From a virus, in IMG/VR virus record IMGVR_UViG_3300023179_003210, positions 1-43,892 of that record: 43,892 nt of DNA; one strand, 5' to 3'. The notes under the pieces are model-generated. The model searched no databases, had not been told where the DNA came from, and worked only from the letters and a program-made list of their open reading frames with translations. Shown here piece after piece: positions 16,066 through 24,609 of the stretch. Every line of letters begins with the position of its first letter. The first letter of the stretch is position 1. Both the position numbers and the translations under genes were made by a program.

Positions 16066-16822
16066 CTTTATCATATTTTCTTGAAAGACCGAGTTCATAA
16101 ATTTTATTTGGCCAAATAAAATTTATGAACTTTTTTAATTCACTTTTTTTAAAGATACGTATCTGAGAATTATTACCAGTTTTTGTTTCATTTTGTTTAT
16201 AATGATATTCAATATTTAATAATGAATATAAGTCAAAAAGATAATTCCAGTTATGATTCATATGCCCGGTGATAATAAATTGTCTATTATTATTTGAATA
16301 ATACCAACAACCATCACCATCTATTAAACCTAAGAAAAAAAATCGTATTAAATCAATTGGAATATGAGATAAAATTTTATTAGCCGATGATAAACTTTTA
16401 ACATGATAATCAGTCTCTAATAAAAATTGTCCTAAGTTTGAATCATAACACCTAACAAGTGTATGAATATTATCTTTTCTATTTAATATGTTCCATTTAC
16501 CTGTATAGTTAAAAATATCAATAATATTGTCAATATCACTTTTATCACAATGAAACGCAATCTCATAACCCTTTTTAGATTTACTAACATATCCATCTGC
16601 AAACATATAACCTAGTAAATATACAGATTCTTTACAGAAATCCGTAGTAAATAAATGCGATTTAATATTATTGTTTCTCTCATATTTTAATTTTAATTTA
16701 TGAGCTTTATTGATAATTGAAATATAACTTTTGTTTAATATCGAGGCAGCATATTTCGGACCTAACTTGTTATAATTTATATGCAACCATTTTATATCCC
16801 CATCATTCCATTTTTTATTCAT
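16040..16822 (-). CDS. LAGLIDADG homing endonuclease with Myb-like DNA-binding N terminus
   Basis: 260 residues from the ATG at 16822 (the frame can be extended to a GTG at 16855). The N-terminal ~45 residues, KWNDGDIKWLHINYN...SIINKAHKLKL, form a SANT/Myb-like helix-turn-helix seen in phage endonucleases. Two LAGLIDADG helices follow: YLLGYMFADGYV and FFLGLIDGDGCW, with acidic catalytic residues (D) in both. I prefer the internal ATG because a late-type octamer GATAAATA ends five bases before it, exactly as in the second endonuclease. Free-standing, in antisense between two glycosyltransferase genes; a likely driver of gene mobility here. Confidence 0.85.
   Translation of the reverse strand: MNKKWNDGDIKWLHINYNKLGPKYAASILNKSYISIINKAHKLKLKYERNNNIKSHLFTTDFCKESVYLLGYMFADGYVSKSKKGYEIAFHCDKSDIDNIIDIFNYTGKWNILNRKDNIHTLVRCYDSNLGQFLLETDYHVKSLSSANKILSHIPIDLIRFFFLGLIDGDGCWYYSNNNRQFIITGHMNHNWNYLFDLYSLLNIEYHYKQNETKTGNNSQIRIFKKSELKKFINFIWPNKIYELGLSRKYDKAMQILDRC
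16092..16136 (+). terminator. 40-bp perfect palindrome plus T6: intrinsic terminator
   Basis: Two 20-base arms (16092-16111 and 16112-16131) are perfect complements with no spacer, centred on GGCC, followed by six T (16131-16136). On the plus strand this is a strong rho-independent terminator 26 bases after the stop of the gene at 15388. The same bases are the coding strand complement of the endonuclease C terminus (around IWPNKIYEL). Confidence 0.75.
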
Positions 16823-16827
16823 AATGG

Positions 16828-16835
16828 TATTTATC
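16828..16835 (-). promoter_or_regulatory. Late-type octamer GATAAATA before endonuclease start
   Basis: GATAAATA on the minus strand, five bases before the ATG at 16822. One base from the T4 late consensus TATAAATA. The second endonuclease has the identical octamer and spacing. Confidence 0.5.
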
Positions 16836-16865
16836 TTGCGATAATACCTGTACACAGTATAAATA
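16836..16865 (+). promoter_or_regulatory. Late-type promoter TATAAATA before the gene at 16878
   Basis: TATAAATA at 16858-16865, followed by C, exactly the T4 late consensus, 12 bases before the ATG at 16878. A TTGCGA lies 16 bases upstream, so a sigma70 reading is also possible. It is divergent from the endonuclease's GATAAATA. Confidence 0.55.
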
Positions 16866-16877
16866 CTTAAATATATT

Positions 16878-17732
16878 ATGACATATGACTTTTCACTTTT
16901 AAGACCGGAACCGAGTTACCCGGTTTATCCTCCGTACCATCAAGGAAAATACCTTGAGGATTATTTCTTTGATTTCTATATTAAGAATAAAGAACAGTTC
17001 GATGTAAAGGGCCGAACACTTATACCTGTGTCATGGACTACTTTATATGTAGAGAACACGCCAATCAACATTCAGGAGTATTTGGATCAGTTAGACCCAA
17101 ATGGTGCCTATTTTACGGTGGTGCAGCATGATGAGGGGGTAAGACAGCGTTTACCCGCTAATACGCTTGTATTCGAGGCTGGAGGGCTAGGGAACGGTAT
17201 TCCTATACCATTAGTGTGTTCATCATTACCTAATGTACAGATAAATGATTATAGACCGACATTTTGTTCTTTTGTAGGTTCTTTAACGCACCCACTTAGA
17301 AAATCTCTATACAATATATATAGTGAACTTGGGTATGATTTTCCTACGTATAAATTTTCTATCCAACAGTGGACACAAGATGTGAGTGTTAATAAACTAG
17401 AAGAATTTATTGATATTACTAATCGTTCTATTTTTGCATTTGCGCCTAGAGGATACGGAGCAACTAGTTTTAGATTATATGAAATAATGCAATTAGGAGC
17501 AATTCCAATATATGTATCAGATAAACATTGGCTTCCTTGGCAAGATGAATTGAATTGGTCTGAATTCTGTGTTATAATTAAGCCAGATCAATTATATGAT
17601 GTCAATAGCATATTAATTAATATTGCTAATGATGGAGATAAGTTATCTCAGATGAGAAATAAAATTAAGGAAATATATGATGCCTATTTTTCATTAGAAG
17701 GCGTATGCACCCAAATACTTAAAAGACTATAA
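16878..17732 (+). CDS. Exostosin-like (GT47) glycosyltransferase
   Basis: A 284-residue GT-B-type protein. The C-terminal half carries the exostosin signature: IFAFAPRGYGATSFRLYEIMQ, then LGAIPIYVSDKHWLPW, the 'P.G....S.R..E....G.IPV...' pattern of GT47 proteins, where R and E contact the nucleotide sugar. The N-terminal half (YHQGKYLEDYFFDFYIK) is acceptor-side. Common in marine T4-like phages. Expressed from a late-type promoter just before its start. Confidence 0.8.
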   Translation: MTYDFSLLRPEPSYPVYPPYHQGKYLEDYFFDFYIKNKEQFDVKGRTLIPVSWTTLYVENTPINIQEYLDQLDPNGAYFTVVQHDEGVRQRLPANTLVFEAGGLGNGIPIPLVCSSLPNVQINDYRPTFCSFVGSLTHPLRKSLYNIYSELGYDFPTYKFSIQQWTQDVSVNKLEEFIDITNRSIFAFAPRGYGATSFRLYEIMQLGAIPIYVSDKHWLPWQDELNWSEFCVIIKPDQLYDVNSILINIANDGDKLSQMRNKIKEIYDAYFSLEGVCTQILKRL

Positions 17733-17734
17733 TT

Positions 17735-17959
17735 ATGAACCTTGCAGAGAAAATAGCAGAACTGAATACGCTTAATGAGAAATATAAACAAAGTAAAAAC
17801 AAATCATATGATGAACAGATATCAGCACATGATAAAATGGTAATGTTTATCACAGATAATGAATTAGTTGATGATATACTGATAATGTATCAAGACCTAG
17901 CTACATGGAAAATGAAATATAATCTATTGTTATCCGCACCCTCTTGTTGTAATGTTTAA
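17735..17959 (+). CDS. Small hypothetical protein, 74 aa
   Basis: A 74-residue, mostly helical protein (MNLAEKIAELNTLNEKYKQ...), ending SAPSCCNV. Probably a coiled-coil-like pair of helices. It starts two bases after the GT47 stop and overlaps the methyltransferase by eight bases, so it is likely translated with it. Confidence 0.5.
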   Translation: MNLAEKIAELNTLNEKYKQSKNKSYDEQISAHDKMVMFITDNELVDDILIMYQDLATWKMKYNLLLSAPSCCNV

Positions 17960-18893
17960 AGCAGATTTCCCCCTTCGTTTCCCTTGTATTGAAGATGCCG
18001 ACGAAGATTTTAATAAATTAGAATCCACATCATTTTTATCCCTTCTTAAAGAAGGCGAGTGGTTTTCTCGTTCTGATTTTTCTTCAGATTTGAAGATACC
18101 TCAATATATAGACTTTGATCAAACTGGAGCAACATCATCGAATATATTTCATGCCGCTACACGATATGCATGCGACAGCCTGAATAGCCCTTCGGTCATT
18201 AGAGGATGGTACGAACCTAAGATTAGAGCAACTTTAGAGAATAGTAAATTCTACGAAACCAATCCGGCTACGGCATTAGTTCTTAGGAAATATCTTCCTT
18301 CACAATTTCGACCTTCTGCTGCTAAATGTATTTTTGAAAAATATAAACCTCGCTCATATTATGATCCATGTGGAGGATGGGGAGATAGATTAACCGCAGC
18401 AATGGCAACACATATTCCCGAAATATATGTTAGAGACGTAAATCCTCTTGTGTTCTGTGGATATACCCAACAAGTCAATAGATATTGCCCCGACGATTCT
18501 ATTGTGAAGATGGAATTAAATGGTTGCGAAAATTCTATTCCAATGACAGATATTGATTTAATCTTTACTTCTCCTCCTTATTGGAAAGTAGAACATTATC
18601 AAGGAGAGTTACAAAGTTTTAGAAAATATAAAAAATTTAAGAATTGGTTAGAAGATTTTTTATTCGTTACTATACAAAATAGTTTATCTGCACTGTCTCA
18701 AAATGGAGTATTTTGTCTCAATGTCTCTGATATATATGCCAATCATGAATATAATAAAATTATTCAACCCATATTGGATACTTTCTCGTCTAATTGTAAA
18801 GGGGTAATGGGGTATAGAATGCGTAAAAGAATGAACTCTAAGTCAGATAATACTGGAATATTCTGTGAACCTATGTTAATTTTAAAGAAATGA
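17952..18893 (+). CDS. DNA methyltransferase-like protein with TSPPYW motif
   Basis: A 313-residue SAM-dependent methyltransferase. Motif I is DPCGGWGDRL (from residue 138), which binds SAM, and the catalytic motif IV is TSPPYW at residues 206-211, typical of N4-cytosine or N6-adenine amino-methyltransferases. The ~130-residue N-terminal extension is unrecognised and may recognise DNA. Motif order (I before IV) fits the beta/gamma groups loosely. It lies among glycosyltransferases, so methylation of another substrate cannot be excluded. Its stop overlaps the next ATG. Confidence 0.75.
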   Translation: MFKADFPLRFPCIEDADEDFNKLESTSFLSLLKEGEWFSRSDFSSDLKIPQYIDFDQTGATSSNIFHAATRYACDSLNSPSVIRGWYEPKIRATLENSKFYETNPATALVLRKYLPSQFRPSAAKCIFEKYKPRSYYDPCGGWGDRLTAAMATHIPEIYVRDVNPLVFCGYTQQVNRYCPDDSIVKMELNGCENSIPMTDIDLIFTSPPYWKVEHYQGELQSFRKYKKFKNWLEDFLFVTIQNSLSALSQNGVFCLNVSDIYANHEYNKIIQPILDTFSSNCKGVMGYRMRKRMNSKSDNTGIFCEPMLILKK

Positions 18894-19039
18894 CTTTAGA
18901 ACAAGAAGTAAAAGTGCAAGCCTTTATGAAAGGCGCATATGAAATGATGCAAAGAGAAAATTGGAATGAATCTCGCGCCCAAGAATTCATTATGGAATTA
19001 GCAGAATTATACGAAAAAATGTATCTATGTAAACAATGA
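18890..19039 (+). CDS. Small helical hypothetical protein, 49 aa
   Basis: 49 codons, MTLEQEVKVQAFMKGAYEMM..., overlapping the methyltransferase stop (ATGA) at its start and the next glycosyltransferase start (ATGA) at its end. The clean double overlap and amphipathic helical composition support a real gene. Function unknown. Confidence 0.55.
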   Translation: MTLEQEVKVQAFMKGAYEMMQRENWNESRAQEFIMELAELYEKMYLCKQ

Positions 19040-19797
19040 AGTATCTATTTGTCTTAGCAGCCTATTCTGATCATCGTCAACAAATATTTGATGAAGTTAT
19101 ATCCCCTCGCAATAAACAATACTGCGAGAAACATGGATTTAAATATGTCGAGATTCGGAAAGAAAATAACATTGTTCCTTTTAGAGGAAATCTGACTTGG
19201 AACAAATGGTCTATTATTAGGGATTTAATATATGCTGATAAGTTAAAGGATGGGGATAGCATAATACAATTAGACGCTGATCAATATATATACAATATTG
19301 ATATTGATTTAATTTCTAAAAAATCATTTAGTTATGCTATAGATTCTTGTAACTCACATTGTAATTCATTATTATCATTTAACATAAACCCGTGGACGAG
19401 ATTTTTAATAAATGAAATTCTTTCAGAAGAAAGATGGAATAGATTAAAGAACGTTCCATCCTTCCATGAAGGTTTTGAAGGAAAATATGATAGTTTTTTC
19501 CATGAATTTCGTGAACAGGCGATGATGTACACTTTATTTGGAATAAAAAGGCACTCTAATATACCATTTTGGTATTTACCTCATTATGGGTGGCACTCGC
19601 ATATTACCCACGATACCATTTTTTCATTGGAATCACTATATCAGAATGTTGAAGTTTGGCCATCATGCTATAACGTAACTTCATTTGAAGGTGAGTATGA
19701 AGGACTATTTTTCATGAATAAATGCCGTAAAGAAGATGTAATAACTCGACATTTTGCTGGAGGACAAGATTGGAAATTAGTAAAAAATTGGATTTAA
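19036..19797 (+). CDS. GT34-like glycosyltransferase
   Basis: A 253-residue GT-A protein. W-N-K-W-S-I-I-R-D (around residue 55) and IIQLDADQYIYNIDID (~residues 75-90) match the galactosyl/mannosyl transferase GT34-like pattern, with the DAD metal-binding motif. The C-terminal TRHFAGGQDWK contains the histidine seen near the end of that family. Overlaps its neighbour upstream by four bases; four bases of its 3' end overlap the antisense endonuclease gene. Confidence 0.7.
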   Translation: MKYLFVLAAYSDHRQQIFDEVISPRNKQYCEKHGFKYVEIRKENNIVPFRGNLTWNKWSIIRDLIYADKLKDGDSIIQLDADQYIYNIDIDLISKKSFSYAIDSCNSHCNSLLSFNINPWTRFLINEILSEERWNRLKNVPSFHEGFEGKYDSFFHEFREQAMMYTLFGIKRHSNIPFWYLPHYGWHSHITHDTIFSLESLYQNVEVWPSCYNVTSFEGEYEGLFFMNKCRKEDVITRHFAGGQDWKLVKNWI

Positions 19798-20675
19798 TGT
19801 CTATCTATTAATAATTCTAAACATTTATCATATTTCCGTTTTAGACCGAATTGAAATTTATTAGGATATAGATAATTATATAATTTAGTCAAGTTGGCTA
19901 GTCCTGACATAGTTAACACTGAACCTTTCCCGATTTTCGTAATTCTACGAGATATATAATACTTTATATCCAATTTGGATAGAATTTTTTCAAGATATGT
20001 CCAATCTTGATCATATGTTGACGCTACAATACATCTTCTAGTCCACCCCCCTTTATTTTTCTTAGTATTTTTACATAAATTAAAACATCCATCAGCATCT
20101 ATTAATCCCAATATAAAATAATTATGCAGATTAATAGGAATATTATTCAATATTTTATCAGCAGAGATTCCACTTTTTAAATGATAATCGTTCGCTTCTA
20201 AAAAGTTCACTAATAATCTATTAGATGTATGAATTCGTGTAAAAGGTTTTCGATTATAACCATCTTTCGAGTCAGGTATTTTTTCGTTAAAATTCCATTC
20301 ACCATGTAAATCAAAAATATGACGAATATGATTCATATCACTCGTTAATATATTAGTAATAACTCTATGCTCCACATGACCCTTTATATTATTATTAACT
20401 ATATGCCCATCACCCCATATAAATCCCAATAAATAAGCTGTTTCTGGTAGAATACACTCAATAAATTTATCAACATTCACTGCGAAATTTTGAGATTTCT
20501 TTAATCGGATTTTATATAAATTATTAATATCAAATTTAATATTTAATTGTTTTGCTTTAGCACATATACTTGATATTGAGCGTTTAGGTAATAACATATT
20601 ACATCCCTTTGCCCCTATACTAGTATAATTTTGTGTCAATGTTTCAAGTTCGTCTAATGTCCATTTATTTGCCAT
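19794..20675 (-). CDS. LAGLIDADG homing endonuclease, second copy
   Basis: 293 residues from the ATG at 20675 (the frame extends to 20732). N-terminal Myb-like helix-turn-helix KWTLDELETLTQNYT...SICAKAKQL, then LAGLIDADG helices YLLGFIWGDGHI and FILGLIDADGCF with both catalytic aspartates. The C terminus (YLYPNKFQFGLKRKYDKCLELL) closely parallels that of the first endonuclease (IWPNKIYELGLSRKYDKAMQIL), so the two are diverged paralogues. A GATAAATA octamer five bases upstream of this ATG supports the internal start. Free-standing, antisense, between two plus-strand genes. Confidence 0.85.
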   Translation of the reverse strand: MANKWTLDELETLTQNYTSIGAKGCNMLLPKRSISSICAKAKQLNIKFDINNLYKIRLKKSQNFAVNVDKFIECILPETAYLLGFIWGDGHIVNNNIKGHVEHRVITNILTSDMNHIRHIFDLHGEWNFNEKIPDSKDGYNRKPFTRIHTSNRLLVNFLEANDYHLKSGISADKILNNIPINLHNYFILGLIDADGCFNLCKNTKKNKGGWTRRCIVASTYDQDWTYLEKILSKLDIKYYISRRITKIGKGSVLTMSGLANLTKLYNYLYPNKFQFGLKRKYDKCLELLIDRH

Positions 20676-20680
20676 AAATA

Positions 20681-20688
20681 TATTTATC
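20681..20688 (-). promoter_or_regulatory. Late-type octamer GATAAATA before second endonuclease
   Basis: GATAAATA on the minus strand ending five bases before the ATG at 20675. Same octamer and spacing as at the other endonuclease gene. Confidence 0.5.
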
Positions 20689-20726
20689 CATGACAATGAT
20701 ATTTTCCAGTATATAGGTGATTTATG

Positions 20727-20755
20727 TTGCAATGGATATTATTTTGAAGTAACTT
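20727..20755 (+). promoter_or_regulatory. Promoter candidate before the gene at 20767
   Basis: TTGCAA, 17 bases, TAACTT, 11 bases, ATG at 20767. The -10 is weak, but spacing and position match the other start-abutting promoters and it follows the divergent endonuclease gene. Confidence 0.45.
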
Positions 20756-20766
20756 ATAGCAAAATT

Positions 20767-20991
20767 ATGGATACAGAATTAAATATAATAGATTTAAAAG
20801 AAGATGCACGGTATTTTATAGATAAATTTATAGAAGTAACCGAAAAATCAAATACTATAGAACATTTTAAACAAGCACAAAAATTTAGAGATAGATTGAA
20901 TACTATGGTAAATGCTTATTTTTTGAGCAAGATGCGTGATAATTTATCAGAAGATGACTTCATCCTCTTCTATACTCAAAATTTAATTTAA
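20767..20991 (+). CDS. Small helical hypothetical protein, 74 aa
   Basis: A 74-residue, helix-rich, charged protein (MDTELNIIDLKEDARYFIDK...). No family recognised. It heads the purine/fucose gene group after its own promoter and ends directly before the GMP reductase-like gene. Confidence 0.5.
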   Translation: MDTELNIIDLKEDARYFIDKFIEVTEKSNTIEHFKQAQKFRDRLNTMVNAYFLSKMRDNLSEDDFILFYTQNLI

Positions 20992-20997
20992 TTGAGA

Positions 20998-21963
20998 ATG
21001 AATAAAATACCTTTATATTACGACGACATTTGTCTAATTCCTGATAATTACAGTGAATTAGAAACAAGAGATAATGCAGACACTTCCGTTAATTTTTTAG
21101 GATTTAATGTAAGAAATCCGGTTATACCAGCTAATATGGTAAGTGTGGTTAATGTTGATGTGTGTAGAAAGCTAGCACATAATGGTTATTTCTACAGTAT
21201 GCACCGTTTCGGACATGTTGAAAATGGAGATTCTGTCACGGTTGACTTGATCAAAACTGCTAATACAGAAAGATGGCCCCTTGTAAGTGTTAGCACTGGA
21301 GTTGGTAAAGATTCTTATAAAGACCTTCAATGGATGATTGAAAATGGAGAAAATAATATTGATATTATTACCGTTGATGTAGCACTTGGATACCATAAAC
21401 AAGTTGGAGAGGTAATTACATTTATTCGTAAAAATTTACCCGATACTAAAATTATTGCAGGTAATATTGCGGCATCAAAAGCGGCACGCTTTTTAAGCGA
21501 TCTAGGAGTAGATGCTATTAAAGTGGGTATAGGCCAAGGGGCAGTTTGTTCAACGAAACTACAGACGGGCTTTACTGCTCCTATGCTGTGGAGTATTACA
21601 GAATCATTAAAGGGTTCTGATGTACCTATCATTGCAGATGGAGGAATTAAGAACATAGGGGATATTGCAAAAGCTATGGTTTTTGGCGCTGACATGGTGA
21701 TGTGTGGTGGTCTATTCGCTCCATGTATCGACAGTGCGGCTAAGATCAATAACGAGGGCAAGAAAGAGTATTTCGGTTCTGCATCATTCCATTGTAAAAA
21801 GCATGATAAACATGTTGAAGGATTTATGGTAGGTTTAGAATCAGACAAAACCATTTTGGAGAAGATGAATGAGATTAATCAAGCCCTTGCAAGTTCTATT
21901 TCTTATGCAGGTGGGCAGAAATTAAATGATTTGAAAGGAATTGACTACTTAATACTAAAATGA
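20998..21963 (+). CDS. guaC: GMP reductase / IMP dehydrogenase-family enzyme
   Basis: 321 residues from the ATG at 20998 (TTG at 20992 is an alternative). A TIM-barrel IMPDH/GMPR-family protein: start [33 protein letters not shown] with the catalytic cysteine (C184 from this ATG), [18 protein letters not shown] and GADMVMCGG for phosphate binding. It has no CBS domains and is short, like GMP reductase, which makes IMP from GMP with NADPH. The catalytic loop GQGAVCS differs from the usual GPGSVCT, so exact activity needs care. It overlaps the GDP-fucose synthase gene by four bases, suggesting a link to guanine nucleotide supply or recycling. Confidence 0.8.
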   Translation: MNKIPLYYDDICLIPDNYSELETRDNADTSVNFLGFNVRNPVIPANMVSVVNVDVCRKLAHNGYFYSMHRFGHVENGDSVTVDLIKTANTERWPLVSVSTGVGKDSYKDLQWMIENGENNIDIITVDVALGYHKQVGEVITFIRKNLPDTKIIAGNIAASKAARFLSDLGVDAIKVGIGQGAVCSTKLQTGFTAPMLWSITESLKGSDVPIIADGGIKNIGDIAKAMVFGADMVMCGGLFAPCIDSAAKINNEGKKEYFGSASFHCKKHDKHVEGFMVGLESDKTILEKMNEINQALASSISYAGGQKLNDLKGIDYLILK

Positions 21964-22880
21964 AGAAGAATCTTTTCATTGCAGGACACCGTGGTCTAGT
22001 TGGTAGCGCATTATTACGCTCCTTAGACATAACCAAATATAAACCCATCCTTCGCACCCATGAAGAGCTTGATTTAACCAATCAGAGGGCAGTTAATTAT
22101 TTTTTCGATTATAATAAAATTGACGAAGTGATTATTGCAGCGGGTAAAGTTGGCGGTATACATGCTAATAAAACTTATCCAGCCGAATTCATTTATAAAA
22201 ATATGATGATTGTGGCTAATTGTGTTCATGCGGCATATAAATCAGGAGTAAAGAAATTATTATTTTTAGGAAGCTCTTGTATATATCCTAAACACTCTAT
22301 AACACCCATCACCGAAGATCAATTACTATCAAGTGCATTGGAACCTACCAATGAACCATATGCAATTGCAAAGATTGCAGGTATTAAACTATGCGAAACC
22401 TATCAGAGACAGTATGGTGTCGATTACCATTCTATTATGCCATGTAATCTGTATGGTATAAATGATAATTATGATTTAGAAAATTCTCATGTTATTCCCG
22501 GTCTAATTCGTAAGTTCCATATTGCTAAATTGAAAAAAGAACCTACCATCACATTATGGGGATCAGGCAAACCTTTTAGAGAATTTCTAAATTCAGAAGA
22601 TTTAGCAAGAGCGGCATATAAAGTATTAGATACACAGAACCCCCCTTCTATTATTAATGTGGGAAGCGGAACCGATATATCCATTAAGGATTTAGCATAT
22701 ATTATTAAAGAAGTGGTTCAATATGAAGGAGAAATTATATTTGATGAAACAAAACCTGATGGAACTTTTAAAAAGACCATGGATAATTCATTAATTCGGA
22801 CATTTGGCTGGCAACCACAGATAGACATGAAAGACGGATTACACCTAGCATATAATGACTTCCAAAAAAGATACTCTTAA
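21960..22880 (+). CDS. fcl: GDP-L-fucose synthase
   Basis: A 306-residue short-chain (extended SDR) epimerase/reductase, the usual Fcl/WcaG length. NADP-binding motif [11 protein letters not shown] near the N terminus, SSCIYPKHS with the catalytic serine/cysteine region, YAIAK (Y134, K138) catalytic pair, and [13 protein letters not shown] plus [10 protein letters not shown] typical of this enzyme. It converts GDP-4-keto-6-deoxymannose into GDP-L-fucose. The first enzyme, GDP-mannose dehydratase, is not in the window, so the host or another phage region must supply it. Overlaps the next gene, a fucosyltransferase that uses its product, by 26 bases. Confidence 0.88.
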   Translation: MKKNLFIAGHRGLVGSALLRSLDITKYKPILRTHEELDLTNQRAVNYFFDYNKIDEVIIAAGKVGGIHANKTYPAEFIYKNMMIVANCVHAAYKSGVKKLLFLGSSCIYPKHSITPITEDQLLSSALEPTNEPYAIAKIAGIKLCETYQRQYGVDYHSIMPCNLYGINDNYDLENSHVIPGLIRKFHIAKLKKEPTITLWGSGKPFREFLNSEDLARAAYKVLDTQNPPSIINVGSGTDISIKDLAYIIKEVVQYEGEIIFDETKPDGTFKKTMDNSLIRTFGWQPQIDMKDGLHLAYNDFQKRYS

Positions 22881-23774
22881 GATTAAATTCGTTGATTTCT
22901 GGCCTAATTTGGTCGAGACTGATAACTATTTTTATCATTTATTGTCACAAGAATATAATGTGTTAATTGATGCTCAAGAACCTGACATTTTATTTCATTC
23001 AGTTGACTATGCCAACAAACAAGAGCATAGAAATTATGATAGAGGGAATATCAAGAAGGTATTCTATACTGGAGAAAACATGCATCCTGATTGGAACAAG
23101 AGTCATTTCGCATTCACCTTTGATCATAATGATCATGACGGGCGGAATTATAGATTACCTCTTTGGGCATTACATATAAACTGGTTCAATGTGCCACATA
23201 ATGATGATAGGGATCAATCATATCTACATGATCCTGAATTATTACTTAATAAGAACTTCGATGAACGTATTTTTGATACAAAACCGGGGTTTTGTGCTTT
23301 TATAGCAGGACAACCTAAAGGTAAACGGATGGATTTCGTGCCTAAACTACATGCAAGAAAGCATATTCATTGTGCCGGACGAGTGTATAACAATACTAAC
23401 GGTGTTATATCTGGTAGAGGGGATCAGAAGGAGAAGATTGAGTTTCTTAAACAGTTCCGATTTAATGTTGCATTTGAAAATGAAGAAGCATATGGATATA
23501 CTACAGAAAAAATCATACATTCGATGTTTGCTAACTGTATTCCGATCTATTGGGGCAATCCTTATGTGGTCATGATTTTAATTTTAATTCATTTTTTAAC
23601 TATAATTCGTATCCTATTGAAGAAGTATTATTAGATGATATAATTCGATTCGATTCGGATAGAAACTTGTATTTAGAAAAGTTAAATACACCATGGTTTA
23701 ATAATAATGAATTTCCTTATCATGTTCGTCCTGAAAATGTATTGAAATTCTTCAAAAACACAATTTTAAAATGA
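22855..23774 (+). pseudogene. GT10 alpha-1,3-fucosyltransferase, interrupted by a -1 frameshift
   Basis: The first frame (22855-23634) encodes GFCAFIAGQPKGKRMDF and the GT10 hallmark NVAFENEEAYGYTTEKII followed by ANCIPIYWGNPYV, then runs into nonsense. The expected continuation GHDFNFNSFFNYNSYPIEEV is in the frame of 23550-23774. Adding one G at ~23568-23571 (GTGGTC to GTGGGTC) restores a 306-residue GT10 enzyme. This family transfers fucose from GDP-fucose, the product of the gene directly upstream. It may be a true mutation, a phase-variable or frameshifted gene, or a base-calling error; no classic slippery heptamer is present. Confidence 0.8.
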
Positions 23775-23965
23775 ATACAAAGACCTCTGAAATGAAACTA
23801 GGATACCAATTAGGGTATCGAGATGCTGCATTATACCATTTAGCTTTTTTAAAGCTAGGAGGAATGAAAGAGTTATTATCAAATATTATTCCACAATTGG
23901 AAAAGTGTCAAGAACATGATAATTTTCTATTGAAATGGGCAAAGGAACATATTAAAACATTATAA
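23771..23965 (+). CDS. Small hypothetical protein, 64 aa
   Basis: A 64-residue protein (MNTKTSEMKLGYQLGYRDA...) with likely helical structure and no recognised family. Its ATG overlaps the end of the fucosyltransferase (ATGA) and its last base is shared with the following ATG, so it lies within the same operon. Confidence 0.5.
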   Translation: MNTKTSEMKLGYQLGYRDAALYHLAFLKLGGMKELLSNIIPQLEKCQEHDNFLLKWAKEHIKTL

Positions 23966-24609
23966 TGAAGTTACCCCGAATAGATATATTTAAAAAGTAT
24001 GGAGAAGGACATTTACCTCGTCCACAACCTTCTGACATGGCAGTACACCTATTAAATGAATTAGAAGGTGGTTTCTTCGTGGATATTGGCGCATTCGATG
24101 GCAGATGTTGCAGCAATTCAGTCGTATTTGAAGAAGGATACGGATGGTCTGGTATCTGTGTTGAACCAAATCCTGAAACTTTTGAGACTTTGGTGAAACA
24201 TCGTCCCCTTGCTCGTAATTTTAATATTGGGGCAGGTAATGAGAATGGCTCCCTCGACTTCTGGAAGTGTGGAATGCTTAGTGGCTTTGAAAAGTATTGC
24301 TCAAACGAGCATAAACAACGCATCATACGCGAAGTAGGAGGGCCGGATAATATAAACATTATCAATATCCCTGTTAGAAATACTACAGAATTCCTTTTGG
24401 AACAAGGTGTTCAAAAGATTGATTATCTATCTATTGATGCAGAAGGTGGAGACTTGGAAATCATTCGTAGCATTGATTTTAATCTATTTGATATTAAACT
24501 CATAAGCATTGAAGCGGATCATAGCTTTGAAGAGATTAAGAATATTCTTCAACAGAATGGATTCCAATATGTTACTAAGTGTTGTGCCGATAATTTCTTT
24601 ATAAAATGA
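23965..24609 (+). CDS. FkbM-family methyltransferase
   Basis: A 214-residue SAM-dependent methyltransferase of the FkbM/Methyltransf_21 type. Motif I FVDIGAFDGRCCSNS, then GWSGICVEPNPETFE (ribose/adenine contacts) and DYLSIDAEGGDLEII, the family's SIDAEG signature. FkbM-type enzymes often O-methylate sugars. In this cluster it would cap or decorate the glycan. Overlaps the GT25 gene by four bases. Confidence 0.85.
   Translation: MKLPRIDIFKKYGEGHLPRPQPSDMAVHLLNELEGGFFVDIGAFDGRCCSNSVVFEEGYGWSGICVEPNPETFETLVKHRPLARNFNIGAGNENGSLDFWKCGMLSGFEKYCSNEHKQRIIREVGGPDNINIINIPVRNTTEFLLEQGVQKIDYLSIDAEGGDLEIIRSIDFNLFDIKLISIEADHSFEEIKNILQQNGFQYVTKCCADNFFIK

Noticed and set aside
16040-20732. Group I introns carrying the endonucleases
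   Set aside because: Both endonuclease genes are antisense and lie between complete genes; no split coding sequence surrounds them.
21327-21854. A 175-residue minus-strand frame opposite the GMP reductase-like gene
   Set aside because: It is antisense to a conserved enzyme, lacks any motif and has serine/proline/isoleucine bias typical of a shadow frame.
23560-23580. Programmed -1 frameshifting in the fucosyltransferase
   Set aside because: No slippery heptamer (X XXY YYZ) or clear downstream stimulatory structure at the junction; a missing G explains it more simply.
23952-24365. A 137-residue minus-strand frame opposite the FkbM methyltransferase
   Set aside because: It is antisense to a well-supported gene and has no recognisable features.
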